Notes: generated from the letters alone by a model not told the origin. A stretch of 64,000 nt of DNA from Kribbella aluminosa (GCF_017876295.1 NZ_JAGINT010000002.1:1674001-1738000), one strand, 5' to 3'; counted from the first letter of the stretch, positions 1-8,605 are shown. Translations and numbers: made by a program.

Positions 1-1464
1 GTGAGGACTTTCCATGCCTTCTTCCTCGAAGTTGTACGCAGCCAGGGCCAGCTCCTGACCGGTGCGCCGGTCAGGTTCATCACGCCTGAGCGAGAGGCGC
101 AGCGACGAGCAGATCACGACGGTGACTGGCAGGTGGAGATCGATCGGTTGGCTCGACAGGAGTCCGTCTTCGTCTTCGAGACCCTCGCTCCGATCGCCGC
201 AGAGCTTCTTGAGCGATCCGCTGATGTGCGCGCCCTCTACAGTGCCAGGTACCCGCTTGTGATCGTCGATGAGTTCCAGGACACCAACCGAGATCAATGG
301 CGCGTGATCAAGGCCTTGTCAGAACGGAGCACGATCGTCTGCCTGGCCGATCCTGACCAACGCATCTTCGACCACCTGCCCGGCGTCGACGAGCACCGAA
401 TCCAGGATGTGCGCACTGCACTGGAACCCGTCTCGTTCGACCTGTCCGAGGACAATCATCGAAGCCCGGGGAGCGGTCTGCTCGACTATGCCAATGCGGT
501 ACTGCGGAACCGGCCGTCCGCACGGCCCGACAACGTCATCGTGAAGTGGTATCGGTACGACAATGCTGAAGCGTTGGCTCATTGGGCTGTGGTGGCGGTG
601 CAACGCAAACTTGTTCAGGAAACAGGCGTTCCTCCCACGATCGCCGTCCTGACACGCACGAACCTGCTCGCAGCCCGTGTGTCCGAGGTCCTTGCACAGG
701 ATCGGACGGCGCCGGACGGAGGCCGTCTCGCTGCGATCGACCACGTGCTCCAGGTGGATCCCGAGTTGACGGCGGCGGCCGCTCTCGTGGTTGCGAGCGT
801 TCTTGAGTGGCGACTGCTCGAACGGAACCAGGCCGTGGCCTACACCTTGCGGCACCTCGCCGGCTACTACCGGACCAAGTTGGGCCGCGGAACCAGCGGT
901 GCTCGGAAGACGATCACCACCGTCCAGCGCGCGATCGAGGCGATCGACGCAGGCCGCGATCCTGTGTCGAAGACAGCAAAGGTGTTGCTCGAGCGGTTCG
1001 ATAGGCCGGCCGAGCTCACCGGACGACCTGTTCGTGACTGGCAGGTCGCGCGAGCCAGACTGGCAGGGTCCGCAGAGCTGGATGAGATCAACAAGCGAGT
1101 GCGGCTGTTACGGGTGCTTCGTGCTACCGACTCCCTTGCCTCCGCACTGCAAGATGCTTGGGACGGAAGTGCTGGTTACCAGCGAGCAGCCGACGTGGTC
1201 CGCATTGCTCTCGCGGAGGACGCTGTCACTGTGGCGCGGCAGGAACCAGCGTTGGTGAGCGTCATGAATATGCACAAATCCAAGGGAAAGGAGTTTGACG
1301 CCGTCATCATCGTCGAGGGGCGCCATCAAGGTCAGCTCCTCAGCGACGACCTGAGTGGCCAGGAAGTGGAGCGTCGACTGCTCCGCGTGGCCATCACGCG
1401 TGCCCGTCAACTCGTCGTGTTTGTGCGCCCCGTTGGCGCCCAGCCCTTGACCCCGCAGACCTGA
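1..1464 (+). CDS. UvrD/Rep-type superfamily 1 DNA helicase, 5' end outside window
   Basis: The 3' part of an ATP-dependent SF1A DNA helicase. The reading frame is open from base 1, so the start and the Walker A region lie upstream. Visible motifs in order: TFHAFF (motif Ic type) near residue 3; VIVDEFQDT (Walker B, motif II) near residue 87; LADPDQRIF (motif III) near 116; SEDNHRSP (motif IV) near 149; SVMNMHKSKGKEFD (motif V) near 421; and RRLLRVAITRAR (motif VI) near 460. The family unwinds DNA in repair or plasmid replication using ATP. It ends 10 bp before the convergent integrase gene, so it may be the chromosomal neighbour of the integrated element or its last cargo gene. The family call is firm; the cellular role is not. 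Confidence 0.9.
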   Translation: MRTFHAFFLEVVRSQGQLLTGAPVRFITPEREAQRRADHDGDWQVEIDRLARQESVFVFETLAPIAAELLERSADVRALYSARYPLVIVDEFQDTNRDQWRVIKALSERSTIVCLADPDQRIFDHLPGVDEHRIQDVRTALEPVSFDLSEDNHRSPGSGLLDYANAVLRNRPSARPDNVIVKWYRYDNAEALAHWAVVAVQRKLVQETGVPPTIAVLTRTNLLAARVSEVLAQDRTAPDGGRLAAIDHVLQVDPELTAAAALVVASVLEWRLLERNQAVAYTLRHLAGYYRTKLGRGTSGARKTITTVQRAIEAIDAGRDPVSKTAKVLLERFDRPAELTGRPVRDWQVARARLAGSAELDEINKRVRLLRVLRATDSLASALQDAWDGSAGYQRAADVVRIALAEDAVTVARQEPALVSVMNMHKSKGKEFDAVIIVEGRHQGQLLSDDLSGQEVERRLLRVAITRARQLVVFVRPVGAQPLTPQT

Positions 1465-1474
1465 TCAACCCGCA

Positions 1475-2980
1475 CTAGGGCTGTGGACCTTGTACGTCGA
1501 TCCGATCCTGGTCGTGGACATGGCGGAGAGCCTCTTCGAGGTGCTTCGCCGCTCCCGGGTTCCGGCGACGGCGGCCGAAGTAGTCGTCTACGGTGGTCGA
1601 GGTCTGTGCATGTCCGAGTTGGTCGGCGACTTGGCGTGGGGTCTGCCCGGCATCTTCCAGGATCGTTGCCGTGGTCTTCCTGAACACGTGTGCGGTTACC
1701 CAGGCCAGCTCATCCGCCAGTGACTGCAGGCCTGCCAGTTCGGTCAGTTCCAGGAGGGCGCTGCGGTCCTGTCTGCTGATTCCGTAGGTGTCGGCAAGGA
1801 TCGCGGCCTCGTTGGCTGTCACTTTCACTCGGGCGGTTTCGATCAGACTGATCCGGGTCTTTCGCCAGCCGAGCTTCTCGATCGTCTGGGTTTGCGTGAG
1901 GCCGGCTTTGCGTCGGTGATCGCGCAGGAGCCTGCCTAGTTCGCGGCGACGTCGGCTGCCGATCGGCCGGCGGGCGTTCCGGATCGCCTTCTGTACGTTG
2001 TGCGGATCGCGGAAGCCGCCGTTCGTGTCCGGGAAGATTGGCGCGTCCAGCGATGTTCCGGGTAGCCATCTGCTGGTAAGCATCTCGATGGCCCAATGCG
2101 GAAGTCCGAGGATGCGATCGCCTGCCGCAGATTTCACGCGGCGCCGTACAAGTCCTTTGCCCTTGACCCGTTGGATCTGATGACTGCAGTCGATCTCTCC
2201 GGTCTGCCGGTTGAAATCCCGCCAGGTCACAGCGAGTGTCTCACCTATCCGCTCACCGGTGGCCAGCATGAACTTACTGATGTCGATCAGGTCGGCGCGG
2301 ACCGCTCTCTCGTCCTGTCGCAGCAGCTCGAACCAGTACTCGCGCTCCCCATCTTCCAGTGCCCGTGGAGGCTGCTTCTTCGAGGTTGCGCGGATGGTGA
2401 TTTCCCGGATCGGGTTCGTCGTGAGTGCCCCGTGCGTCACCGCCAGGGAGCAGGTCTTGCTGAGGATAGTTCGGCATGTCTTGGCGGTTGCGGCGCCGAC
2501 CTCGTCGCGGATCTGTCTGATGACATCGTTTGCGCGAGGCGTGGTCAGCTCGTGCAGCCGGAGCTCTGCGACCCGCGGAGCGAGGTTCTTGTCGTACTGA
2601 TACCGGTACGTCTGATAGGTGTTCGGGGCGAGGACGTCCTGCTCGATCAGATCGCTGACCTCAGCCAAGAAGAGTTCAACTGCAGTGGAGATCCGGTCAC
2701 TCGACTGAAGCCCGTTGGCCTGGCCAAGGTGCTGCCGTGTCTTTAGCGCGGCGCGCAACTTGTTCTCCGCGTCGGTCTTCGAATTTCCCCACTTCGTCAC
2801 CGGACGCGTGCGGCCATCCAGGTCCCGGTACCAGGCTCGTGCCTCGTACTTCCGTGGTCTTCCAGCCTTGTCACGACTGACAACGCGAGACGACACGGAC
2901 CCCCACGTTCCAAGCGGCAGCGCTTCCCGTCCCATCCGACCTCCTCGACCGACACGCCCAGTTGGGCGAAACCCAGACAT
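1475..2980 (-). CDS. Tyrosine integrase with an XRE-type HTH inserted in its catalytic domain
   Basis: Phage/ICE-type tyrosine recombinase of 501 aa, expected to catalyse site-specific integration and excision. The N-terminal Arm-binding-like segment is about residues 20-90 and the SAM-like core-binding domain about 95-200. Catalytic residues: Arg244 (TGERIGE), Lys283 region, His431 and Arg434 (HVFRKTT), His457 (LGHAQTS) and Tyr467 (VDDYFGR). Between the second and third catalytic boxes, about residues 347-412, lies an extra segment with a complete helix-turn-helix pattern (RKAGLTQTQTIEKLGW, then RISLIETARVKV) as in Cro/C1-type repressors. Start choice is uncertain: a Met at residue 16 (MGREALPLG) is equally plausible. 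As integrase it probably marks one end of the conjugative element that runs rightward. Confidence 0.92.
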   Translation of the reverse strand: MSGFRPTGRVGRGGRMGREALPLGTWGSVSSRVVSRDKAGRPRKYEARAWYRDLDGRTRPVTKWGNSKTDAENKLRAALKTRQHLGQANGLQSSDRISTAVELFLAEVSDLIEQDVLAPNTYQTYRYQYDKNLAPRVAELRLHELTTPRANDVIRQIRDEVGAATAKTCRTILSKTCSLAVTHGALTTNPIREITIRATSKKQPPRALEDGEREYWFELLRQDERAVRADLIDISKFMLATGERIGETLAVTWRDFNRQTGEIDCSHQIQRVKGKGLVRRRVKSAAGDRILGLPHWAIEMLTSRWLPGTSLDAPIFPDTNGGFRDPHNVQKAIRNARRPIGSRRRRELGRLLRDHRRKAGLTQTQTIEKLGWRKTRISLIETARVKVTANEAAILADTYGISRQDRSALLELTELAGLQSLADELAWVTAHVFRKTTATILEDAGQTPRQVADQLGHAQTSTTVDDYFGRRRRNPGAAKHLEEALRHVHDQDRIDVQGPQP

Positions 2981-3138
2981 CTGCTCAACGTTTGAGGCCC
3001 GACTGTTCGCGCGGTTTGCCGCAGACGGAGGGCGGTTCCGTCGGATCGCAGGAGCTGACGCGGTGAAGCAGATCAGTGACTATTGAGCCGCGGCGTGGGC
3101 TGGCTCCGGCGAAGTAGCGGACTGCTCAGGCCGGTGAC

Positions 3139-3318
3139 GTGGTGAAACCGAACGATCTGGTGATCGCGGTGTGCCACATCGCGTATGAGCATCTGCCGGC
3201 CGGGTCGCGGCCGCGGATGCATTGGTCGGTGCCGGATCCGACACGGACGCGGCTTTCGAGGCGGCGTAGGAGGAGATCGCCGGCCGGATCGATCGGCTGG
3301 CGCCACTGGTTTCACCGA
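3139..3318 (+). pseudogene. Decayed ArsC-like low-molecular-weight phosphatase fragment
   Basis: The plus frame from the GTG at 3139 reads VKPNDLVIAVCHIAYEHLPA then MHWSVPDP, which matches the C-terminal half of actinobacterial ArsC/low-molecular-weight protein-tyrosine-phosphatase-like proteins (usually DLVxxVCDxAxE ... LHWSVPDP). After PDP the homology continues in another frame as DTDAAFEAA, stop, EEIAGRIDRLAPLV, where the stop (TAG, about 3268) stands where the family has Tyr. So one frameshift and one nonsense change are visible, and the N-terminal half with the P-loop is missing. Family assignment is from memory of the motif and could be tested by translated search. Confidence 0.6.
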
Positions 3319-3577
3319 AGGGGGCAGGGTCTGCAGCCACCTGTCTGATTGGTAGCGACGACGAGTGTTGCGATGCCGAGGACGACGACCGCGGTAGCGA
3401 TGCTGAGTCGTCCCTGCGGCGCGCGGCTGAGCGGAGCACGGCGCCGATGACGGCGAACAACGGTCCGGGGCCGACCACGAAGCCGGCCATCACGGCGGCT
3501 CCGCCGATCGGTGAGCCTGAGGTGATCGTGGCCACTTCCGCAGGAGGCGCGGCCGCCGGGAGGCCCGACTCTGTCAA
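3312..3577 (-). pseudogene. Possible frameshifted small two-helix membrane protein
   Basis: On the minus strand the frame beginning near 3577 (TESGLPAAAPPAEV) contains a hydrophobic stretch GGAAVMAGFVVGPGPLFAVI followed by basic residues. About 3410 a one-base frame change leads into LSIATAVVVLGIATLVVAT and a stop at 3312. Joined, the two frames would give a small protein with two hydrophobic helices. No homolog is recognised, and either half could be a chance frame in high-GC DNA. Listed because hydrophobic helices in both halves are unusual for shadow frames here. Confidence 0.25.
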
Positions 3578-3740
3578 CCGCTCGCATGATTGCGTCTTCC
3601 TTTGGCTGCATTGGTGTCACACGTCTGGCAGCTGAGGCTACGATCAGTGCTGAAGTCGTCATGCTCGGTAGTTCCCGAAGTAGAGCTGCGATGCCGTGCC
3701 CCCGCCGCGGCATGACGTGCGCGGATTGGAGCGCGGATAG

Positions 3741-5618
3741 GTGCGTGACTTCCGTCCAGGCGACGGCCGATCGGATGATCCGGCTCCTCGGGAGGCGGAT
3801 GGAGACACGTCTGGCGCAGATGCGGACCGAGTGTCCAGCGAGCGGCATCGGGCGGCTGTGGAGGCTACGGAGCGTGCCGTCGCCCAGGCGGTTCTGCGGG
3901 CGCGGTTGCGGGAGCGGGACGATCGGTTCGCTGCGGCTGTCGAGCGGGGGCTGGACCGGGATGAGTTCGAGGCGCGGGAGGCTGCCGCGGCTGAGGACGG
4001 GCGATGTGCGCATGAGTTGGAGATCACTCGGTACGAGGTGAGACGCGGTCCTCCGGAGTACGACGGCACCATGAAGGTGAGTGATGCTCAGAAGGAGGCG
4101 TTCTGGGCGGAGCGCAACGCCAGGCAGGAGAAGGCGTTGGAGCGGTTTCGGTCGGAGCCAGTGGAGGGCCCTGACAACAGCCCGATAGATCCTGATCGGC
4201 ACCGCGATTATGTGGCGGGTTGCTGGCGTGCTGGGGATCCGCCATTCCCTCCGGGGGATCTCGGCCGCCGAGATGAGTTGATCTACACGCGCCGTGAGTC
4301 GACCGAGCGGAATCGACCGGCCGACACGGATCGTGCCGAGCCAACGACCAGGCCGGAGTTGGCCGGAGAGACCGTTCAGGTGAAGGAGGAGCTCTCGGAC
4401 CGATTTCCTGGCGGTGTTCGGTACGACGACGCCGGCCATCCGGATCTGTCGAGGTATGCCAGCAAGACAGTGCGCTTCGACCATAGGTACGGCGAACCGG
4501 ACAGTCCTGAGCGTCCTGGTGCCGATGCTCGTGCCAATGAGCTGTTCGGGTGGTCCAGCACACCGGAGGGGAAGTCGTGGCACAGGACGGGTGACGGCCA
4601 CACAGTGCTGCTGGTCGACTCGGAGCTGCACCGTGAGTTCGAGCCATCTGATCTCGCTGAGAGCGATGCAGATGAGCCCTCGCATCACCCCGACGAAGCG
4701 GCTGAGAACGCACCCGACGATCGGGAGCCGGCTCTACAGGGCGTGGACGAGAATGAAGGGGCGAGTCGCGGAGATGCCTCGGTATCGCTGGTGATTCGTG
4801 GGGATGCCGCCTTGGCCGGGTTGTTGTTCGACCCGTCGAAGGGCCGTGACGAGCTTGCTGACTGCTTCCGCCCGGGCATGTACGACGTACATGGTGTTCT
4901 CGATCGGATGCCTTCGAACGAGGCAGTCGGGCTTGCGCGCACCATGCAGCGGGCGGCTGTTCTCGGGGCACGCGTCGACGTACGGGAGGACCACCCCGTA
5001 CTCGCGATCCGGTGGGACGCCCGCGATGCGGCCGCGTTGACAGATGGCGACGCACTCGCGGCGTTCCTCGACCGAGCAACCATCCCGGAGGGCGGGAACC
5101 GGTCGTTGCCGGCTCCAGATGCGTCGACCGAGCTCGCGGAAGACCCGTGGGCGGATCCCGAGACGCGTCGGGCCTGGGTCGATGAACGGCTTGCTGATCC
5201 GAAGCACACGAAGGCGGTCACGTCGGACGAGCCGTGGGCGCGCTATCAGCGGGCGCGGGTCGGAGATGTCGAGGTGGAACTTGCGACGGCCGAACCTGGC
5301 AGCACGATCTGGGCCGACGGTCTGGAGGTCGACCCGGACACCGTGGTCGTGGTGGAGGTGAAATACGTGATGCGACCTGATCGGAGCCTGTACGAGGGCA
5401 AGGTCCCGGCACGCATGCTCGAGGTGATGTTGCATCCGTTCGATGACGAGATGGAGCGGTATGCGAGTGTTGTTCAGCACAATGCGAACCCGGTCGAGAG
5501 GATCAGACTTGTGACGAGTACCGATGCCGCGGCGCGTTTCCTCGGAGAACGCGCCCGGAAGATCCTTGGCCAGGGCATCGATCTCGATGTCCAGGTCTGG
5601 TCGGAGGAGGAACGCTGA
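3741..5618 (+). CDS. Putative toxin with HNH (WHH-like) and restriction-endonuclease-like domains
   Basis: Protein of 625 aa from a GTG start with no strong ribosome site; the start is uncertain. Residues 30-130 are rich in Arg, Glu and Ala and probably helical. Residues about 224-300 (DLSRYASKTVRFDH, then STPEGKSWHRTGDGHTVLLV and HREF) resemble the WHH/LHH branch of HNH nuclease toxins, with WHR (280-282) where the family has WHH. Residues about 515-625 end in VVVVEVKYVMRPDRSLYEGK and a long helical tail, as in restriction-endonuclease-fold toxins; Glu539 and Lys541 would be the ExK pair. No signal peptide or RHS/WXG trafficking domain is seen. The next gene overlaps it (TGATG), the arrangement expected for an immunity partner. 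Role inferred. Confidence 0.7.
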   Translation: MRDFRPGDGRSDDPAPREADGDTSGADADRVSSERHRAAVEATERAVAQAVLRARLRERDDRFAAAVERGLDRDEFEAREAAAAEDGRCAHELEITRYEVRRGPPEYDGTMKVSDAQKEAFWAERNARQEKALERFRSEPVEGPDNSPIDPDRHRDYVAGCWRAGDPPFPPGDLGRRDELIYTRRESTERNRPADTDRAEPTTRPELAGETVQVKEELSDRFPGGVRYDDAGHPDLSRYASKTVRFDHRYGEPDSPERPGADARANELFGWSSTPEGKSWHRTGDGHTVLLVDSELHREFEPSDLAESDADEPSHHPDEAAENAPDDREPALQGVDENEGASRGDASVSLVIRGDAALAGLLFDPSKGRDELADCFRPGMYDVHGVLDRMPSNEAVGLARTMQRAAVLGARVDVREDHPVLAIRWDARDAAALTDGDALAAFLDRATIPEGGNRSLPAPDASTELAEDPWADPETRRAWVDERLADPKHTKAVTSDEPWARYQRARVGDVEVELATAEPGSTIWADGLEVDPDTVVVVEVKYVMRPDRSLYEGKVPARMLEVMLHPFDDEMERYASVVQHNANPVERIRLVTSTDAAARFLGERARKILGQGIDLDVQVWSEEER

Positions 5619-6022
5619 TGCCGAACATCATCATCTTGTCGCCCGACGAGGACGGCTTCGACCTGTCCAAGGAGCGCTTCGAGGAAGCAGTCGTCACGGG
5701 CTTCGGGCCGGGTGTGACCTCGCTGGTCCAGCGGGCCGGCGACGAGTCGCCCGTGGATGTCGCGGCGCGCGTGGACCGCCCCGGTGAGCCGGCGTTCCAG
5801 ATCTTCCACTTCCGCACCCGCGACGGCATCTCCACCGACGGCACTGCCGAACAGGCGGCGGAAGTCATGCTGTGGGTTCGATCTGTCCTGCCTGCGGATC
5901 CGGCAGGCCGGATCTGGGCTGTCGACGAGGCCTACAACGGCCACGTCGAGCTGATGCCAGGCATGACCTCCGACGACATCAGGTCGGGCTGGATCGATCA
6001 CGCGGAGAATCCGCCGGATTAG
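5618..6022 (+). CDS. Putative immunity partner of the upstream nuclease
   Basis: Acidic, soluble 134-aa protein starting at the ATG that overlaps the stop of the preceding nuclease gene (TGATG), so the two are almost certainly translationally coupled. It begins MPNIIILSPDEDGFDLSKER and carries several Asp/Glu-rich segments and a Trp-rich middle (LWVRSVLP, RIWAVDEAYNG). No catalytic motif is recognised. Size, acidity and coupling are typical of immunity proteins that cap a nuclease toxin's active site; the function is inferred from context, not homology. Confidence 0.72.
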   Translation: MPNIIILSPDEDGFDLSKERFEEAVVTGFGPGVTSLVQRAGDESPVDVAARVDRPGEPAFQIFHFRTRDGISTDGTAEQAAEVMLWVRSVLPADPAGRIWAVDEAYNGHVELMPGMTSDDIRSGWIDHAENPPD

Positions 6023-6072
6023 GCGCATTCACCTCTCGGCCGAGTTGGTTCATCGGCAATCTCGGCTGCGGC

Positions 6073-6495
6073 CTACGGGTGATCGGTCTCGCGGGCGCGG
6101 AGCGGGTAGGTGCCGGCGGTGAGGGTTTGGTACGAACGCCGTACGATCGCCTCGAGTACGTCGAGGTCGACGTCGGTGAGGTCCTTGAGATAAAGGCATC
6201 CGACGCCTGTCGTGTGCGGTCCGAGCTTGTCCAGTAGGTCGGAGTGCGCGCCGACGCCGTCCGCGAGGTACACCGTGGTGGCGGCCGATCGGGCGGCGAA
6301 CCCGGCTGCGGCGCTGTCACCCTCACGGCCGCTCACGTACTTGTAGTGGTAGGTGCCGAAGGCAACCAGTCCGGACCGGATGCGCGGCTCCTCGCCGGTG
6401 GCGCGATTGATCAGTTCGAGCATCGTCTCGGCGTCCCGGCGGCGCTTCGGCGATTTGATCCTGGCGAGGTACGCGGCGATGTCCGTGCTGGTCAT
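6073..6495 (-). CDS. DUF1801 domain protein
   Basis: 140-aa protein beginning MTSTDIAAYLARIKSPKRR. The pattern (helix, then RRRDAETMLELINRATGEEP, then SGLVAFGTYHYKYVSGREGD, then VYLADG and CLYLKDLTDVDLDVLEAIV) matches DUF1801, a small alpha/beta family of unknown biochemical role often called YdhG-like. I chose the ATG at 6495 because it overlaps the stop of the upstream DUF998 gene by 4 bp (ATGA), implying an operon. A longer in-frame extension upstream is Arg/Pro-rich and unlikely to be coding. Confidence 0.85.
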   Translation of the reverse strand: MTSTDIAAYLARIKSPKRRRDAETMLELINRATGEEPRIRSGLVAFGTYHYKYVSGREGDSAAAGFAARSAATTVYLADGVGAHSDLLDKLGPHTTGVGCLYLKDLTDVDLDVLEAIVRRSYQTLTAGTYPLRARETDHP

Positions 6496-7157
6496 GCCGG
6501 CATCGTCCCATTCGCTGCTGGAGGCTGAACAGACCGGCAGACGGTGATGCCGAGGAGGCAGGTCCAGATGGTGAACGGATCGAGCGCGAGTCGTTCGAGG
6601 AGGCCGAACGCTTGGGGAGGAAACCGGAGGGCGAACAGCACGGTCCCGGCGATGCCCACGATGCCGATGACGACCGACGATGCTGCGAGTACGGGGCGCC
6701 ACTGATGGATGGCTATGCCGAACAGGAGCGGCGCGACGACGGCAGGAAGCTGTAGCAGCGCCCCGGCGCCGTGTGCGATGGGGGCGGTGTCGGACGGGGC
6801 GAGACCTACGAGAACACCGCCGATCCCGCCCAGGATCGCGCCGATGAGTGCCGCGCTCGTCAGTCGTCCGGTCGGCCAGGCGCGCCAGGTCAGGACCGAT
6901 CCGAGGGCGGTCAACGTGCCGACAATCACGAATCCGGCGTTCATCACGAGATGCAGGGGTGAGCAGACGCGTACCTCACGGCTGGGAAACGGGTTGTACG
7001 GCCCGCAGTGGGTGACACCCAGGTCGCTGATTGTGTTGTCCAGCAACGAATACGGCCCGGGCCAGGCCAGCGCCACCACAAGCTGGACGGGGAAGTAGAC
7101 GACCGTCAGAACCCACGCGACGCCACCCATCCGGACGTCCGGGCCACCTGCCGGCAT
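6492..7157 (-). CDS. DUF998-like multi-pass membrane protein
   Basis: About 221 aa from the ATG at 7157, preceded by an AGGTGA-like ribosome site. Six hydrophobic segments are visible, with the family's signature after helix 1: YSLLDNTISDLGVTHCGP, then CSPLHLVMNAGFVIVG. DUF998 proteins are six-helix integral membrane proteins of unknown function, common in actinobacteria. The gene is translationally coupled to the downstream DUF1801 gene. It lies opposite the element's main operons, so it may be an independent cargo pair. Confidence 0.85.
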   Translation of the reverse strand: MPAGGPDVRMGGVAWVLTVVYFPVQLVVALAWPGPYSLLDNTISDLGVTHCGPYNPFPSREVRVCSPLHLVMNAGFVIVGTLTALGSVLTWRAWPTGRLTSAALIGAILGGIGGVLVGLAPSDTAPIAHGAGALLQLPAVVAPLLFGIAIHQWRPVLAASSVVIGIVGIAGTVLFALRFPPQAFGLLERLALDPFTIWTCLLGITVCRSVQPPAANGTMPA

Positions 7158-7654
7158 ACGTATCACCTGTCCATGGGGGCATGACGGACGGCAAAGGTCA
7201 ACGGTACGGCGGTACTCGAGCGGCCATCCCAGCTCGATCGCTGTAAAAGCGTGCTGTAGGCGGACCAGGTTTGTGAGCCACTTCGGAGACGGTTCCGCAG
7301 GAAGGCACGGGCGCTGCGGGTTGCATCCCCATGGCGGGGTGTGTTCCCCGGTTCCACATGCAGACCAGGCTCCCGGCAAAGGGCCTGGGCACCTCAACCG
7401 GCCAGGACGCCAAGTCATTCACACCGGCCCGAGCCGCCACAGCCATCCGGGCCGGAGTCGCCGCCATCCTCACCGCCCACACCGGCATCGTCATCCAACT
7501 GCCCTGACGGCGAACGTGGTCACAGCGCACCGCGGCCCGATTGGCAGTTGAGGTGAGTGCGAACAGGCGTCTCCACGAACGCACCGCCGTCGGCGTACGT
7601 GCTGGTCGCCGGGTGAGCACGTCCCAGCACGAGGTCGCGTGCTGACTGATTGGG
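7158..7654. other. Intergenic region with one short possible ORF
   Basis: About 500 bp between the DUF998 gene and the first copy of the 29-bp motif. The only notable frame is plus-strand 7358-7507 (49 aa, beginning MQTRLPAKGLGTSTGQDAKS and ending HTGIVIQLP). It has ordinary residue composition but no clear ribosome site and no secure homolog. Nothing else is supported here. Confidence 0.3.
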
Positions 7655-7683
7655 GAGTCCTGGATACGGAGTTCTGGGTTCTG
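7655..7683 (+). promoter_or_regulatory. Copy 1 of a 29-bp repeated upstream motif
   Basis: Begins GAGTCCTGGA and ends GGGTTCTG. It aligns without gaps to three other sites (8651, 10141, 11151); 17 of 29 positions are identical in all four. It ends 31 bp before the GTG of the ArdC-like gene. Likely an operator or an unusual promoter of the element. Confidence 0.6.
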
Positions 7684-7714
7684 TGCTGTTCCGGGAGGAG
7701 CGACCCTCGGACGG

Positions 7715-8605
7715 GTGAACCGAGTTCGGGTGACGGTGGACGACCTTCGGGGGGCCGTCGAGACTGATATACGGCGGAACTGGTCGGATGCGGCTTGGTG
7801 CCGGTGGCTCGACGCTGCCGCGGTTCTCCGTGATCAGTCGTTTCGCAATATCGTTCTGATCAAGCTGCAGATGCCGGGCGCCGAGTGGGTTGACGGGCGC
7901 CAGGGATGGCAGCGCAGAGGTCGTCGCATCGCACGTGGCGCCTCCGGGATCAGAATCATTGCCCCGGCGCCTGAGCGGGAGTGTTCAGCAGGGCCTGTGC
8001 AGGGACATGGCGTCGCGACTGTGTGGGATGTCAGCCAAACTGACGGCCGGCCACTCCAGCTGACGACAGGCAGACAGGCACAGGATGTCTTCGCCGCGCT
8101 GGAGCAGGTGGCAATCGCCGGAGGCTATCGGGTCGATCGTGGGCGGTTGGTGTCGGACTCGGGTGGCGCAGAGACTCTTCACCGAGGCCGACGGATCGTT
8201 GTCGCGGACGACCTCGACGTGCCGATGGCGACGATGGCTCTGGCCCATGAGTTGGCTCATCACAGGATGCACAAGCGGTCTCGTGAATCGAGCTGCCACG
8301 GTATCGCCCGGCTGGAAGCGTCATCAGTTGCATTCATGCTCGCCTCCCGCCTTGGCTGCTTACCTGATCAACCGACGACCGACCTCATCGCCACAACCGC
8401 GGGCATCGTCGGCAGGACCCCACCCGTTCGGCAGGTCGAGACCCTGGGCGGCCGGGTCGTAGCCGCCGCGAACCGTTTGTACGACGCGGTGGACCGCTAC
8501 TTGTCGCCGCCGCAGATGCGTCCAGGCGCTCCGGCTGTCGCCTTCCCCGAGCTGGCCACTCACTCGCCTGGCGCGGAGGTTGCAGAGAGGGGACTCGAGC
8601 CATGA
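7715..8605 (+). CDS. ArdC-like ssDNA-binding domain with zinc metallopeptidase domain
   Basis: 296 aa from a GTG start with a GGAGG-type ribosome site near 7697. The N-terminal part (about residues 8-85) matches the ArdC-type single-stranded-DNA-binding domain: FRNIVLIKLQMPGAEWVDGR, then GWQRRGRRIARGASGIRII. The C-terminal part has a zinc peptidase motif HELAHH at 178-183 and a downstream Glu (RLEASSVAFMLAS, Glu201), as in ImmA/IrrE-like gluzincins. ArdC proteins on conjugative elements protect incoming DNA from restriction; here both modules appear intact. It leads the element's replication and establishment genes and has its own 29-bp upstream motif, so it may be expressed early after transfer. 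Confidence 0.85.
   Translation: MNRVRVTVDDLRGAVETDIRRNWSDAAWCRWLDAAAVLRDQSFRNIVLIKLQMPGAEWVDGRQGWQRRGRRIARGASGIRIIAPAPERECSAGPVQGHGVATVWDVSQTDGRPLQLTTGRQAQDVFAALEQVAIAGGYRVDRGRLVSDSGGAETLHRGRRIVVADDLDVPMATMALAHELAHHRMHKRSRESSCHGIARLEASSVAFMLASRLGCLPDQPTTDLIATTAGIVGRTPPVRQVETLGGRVVAAANRLYDAVDRYLSPPQMRPGAPAVAFPELATHSPGAEVAERGLEP

Noticed and set aside
1465..3138. Search for a tRNA gene or att direct repeat beside the integrase
   Set aside because: No tRNA-like cloverleaf or convincing repeat pair could be seen by eye; the far end of the element may lie outside or be rearranged.
3312..5480. Long antisense frames opposite the double-nuclease gene
   Set aside because: Arg/Pro/Ser-rich, no domains; the plus frame has recognisable nuclease motifs and a coupled downstream gene. 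Only the short hydrophobic end near 3312-3577 was kept as a weak candidate.
7358..7507. KGLGTST motif resembling the type II topoisomerase signature
   Set aside because: The stretch is 49 residues with no other topoisomerase motif and no clear ribosome site; chance resemblance is likely.
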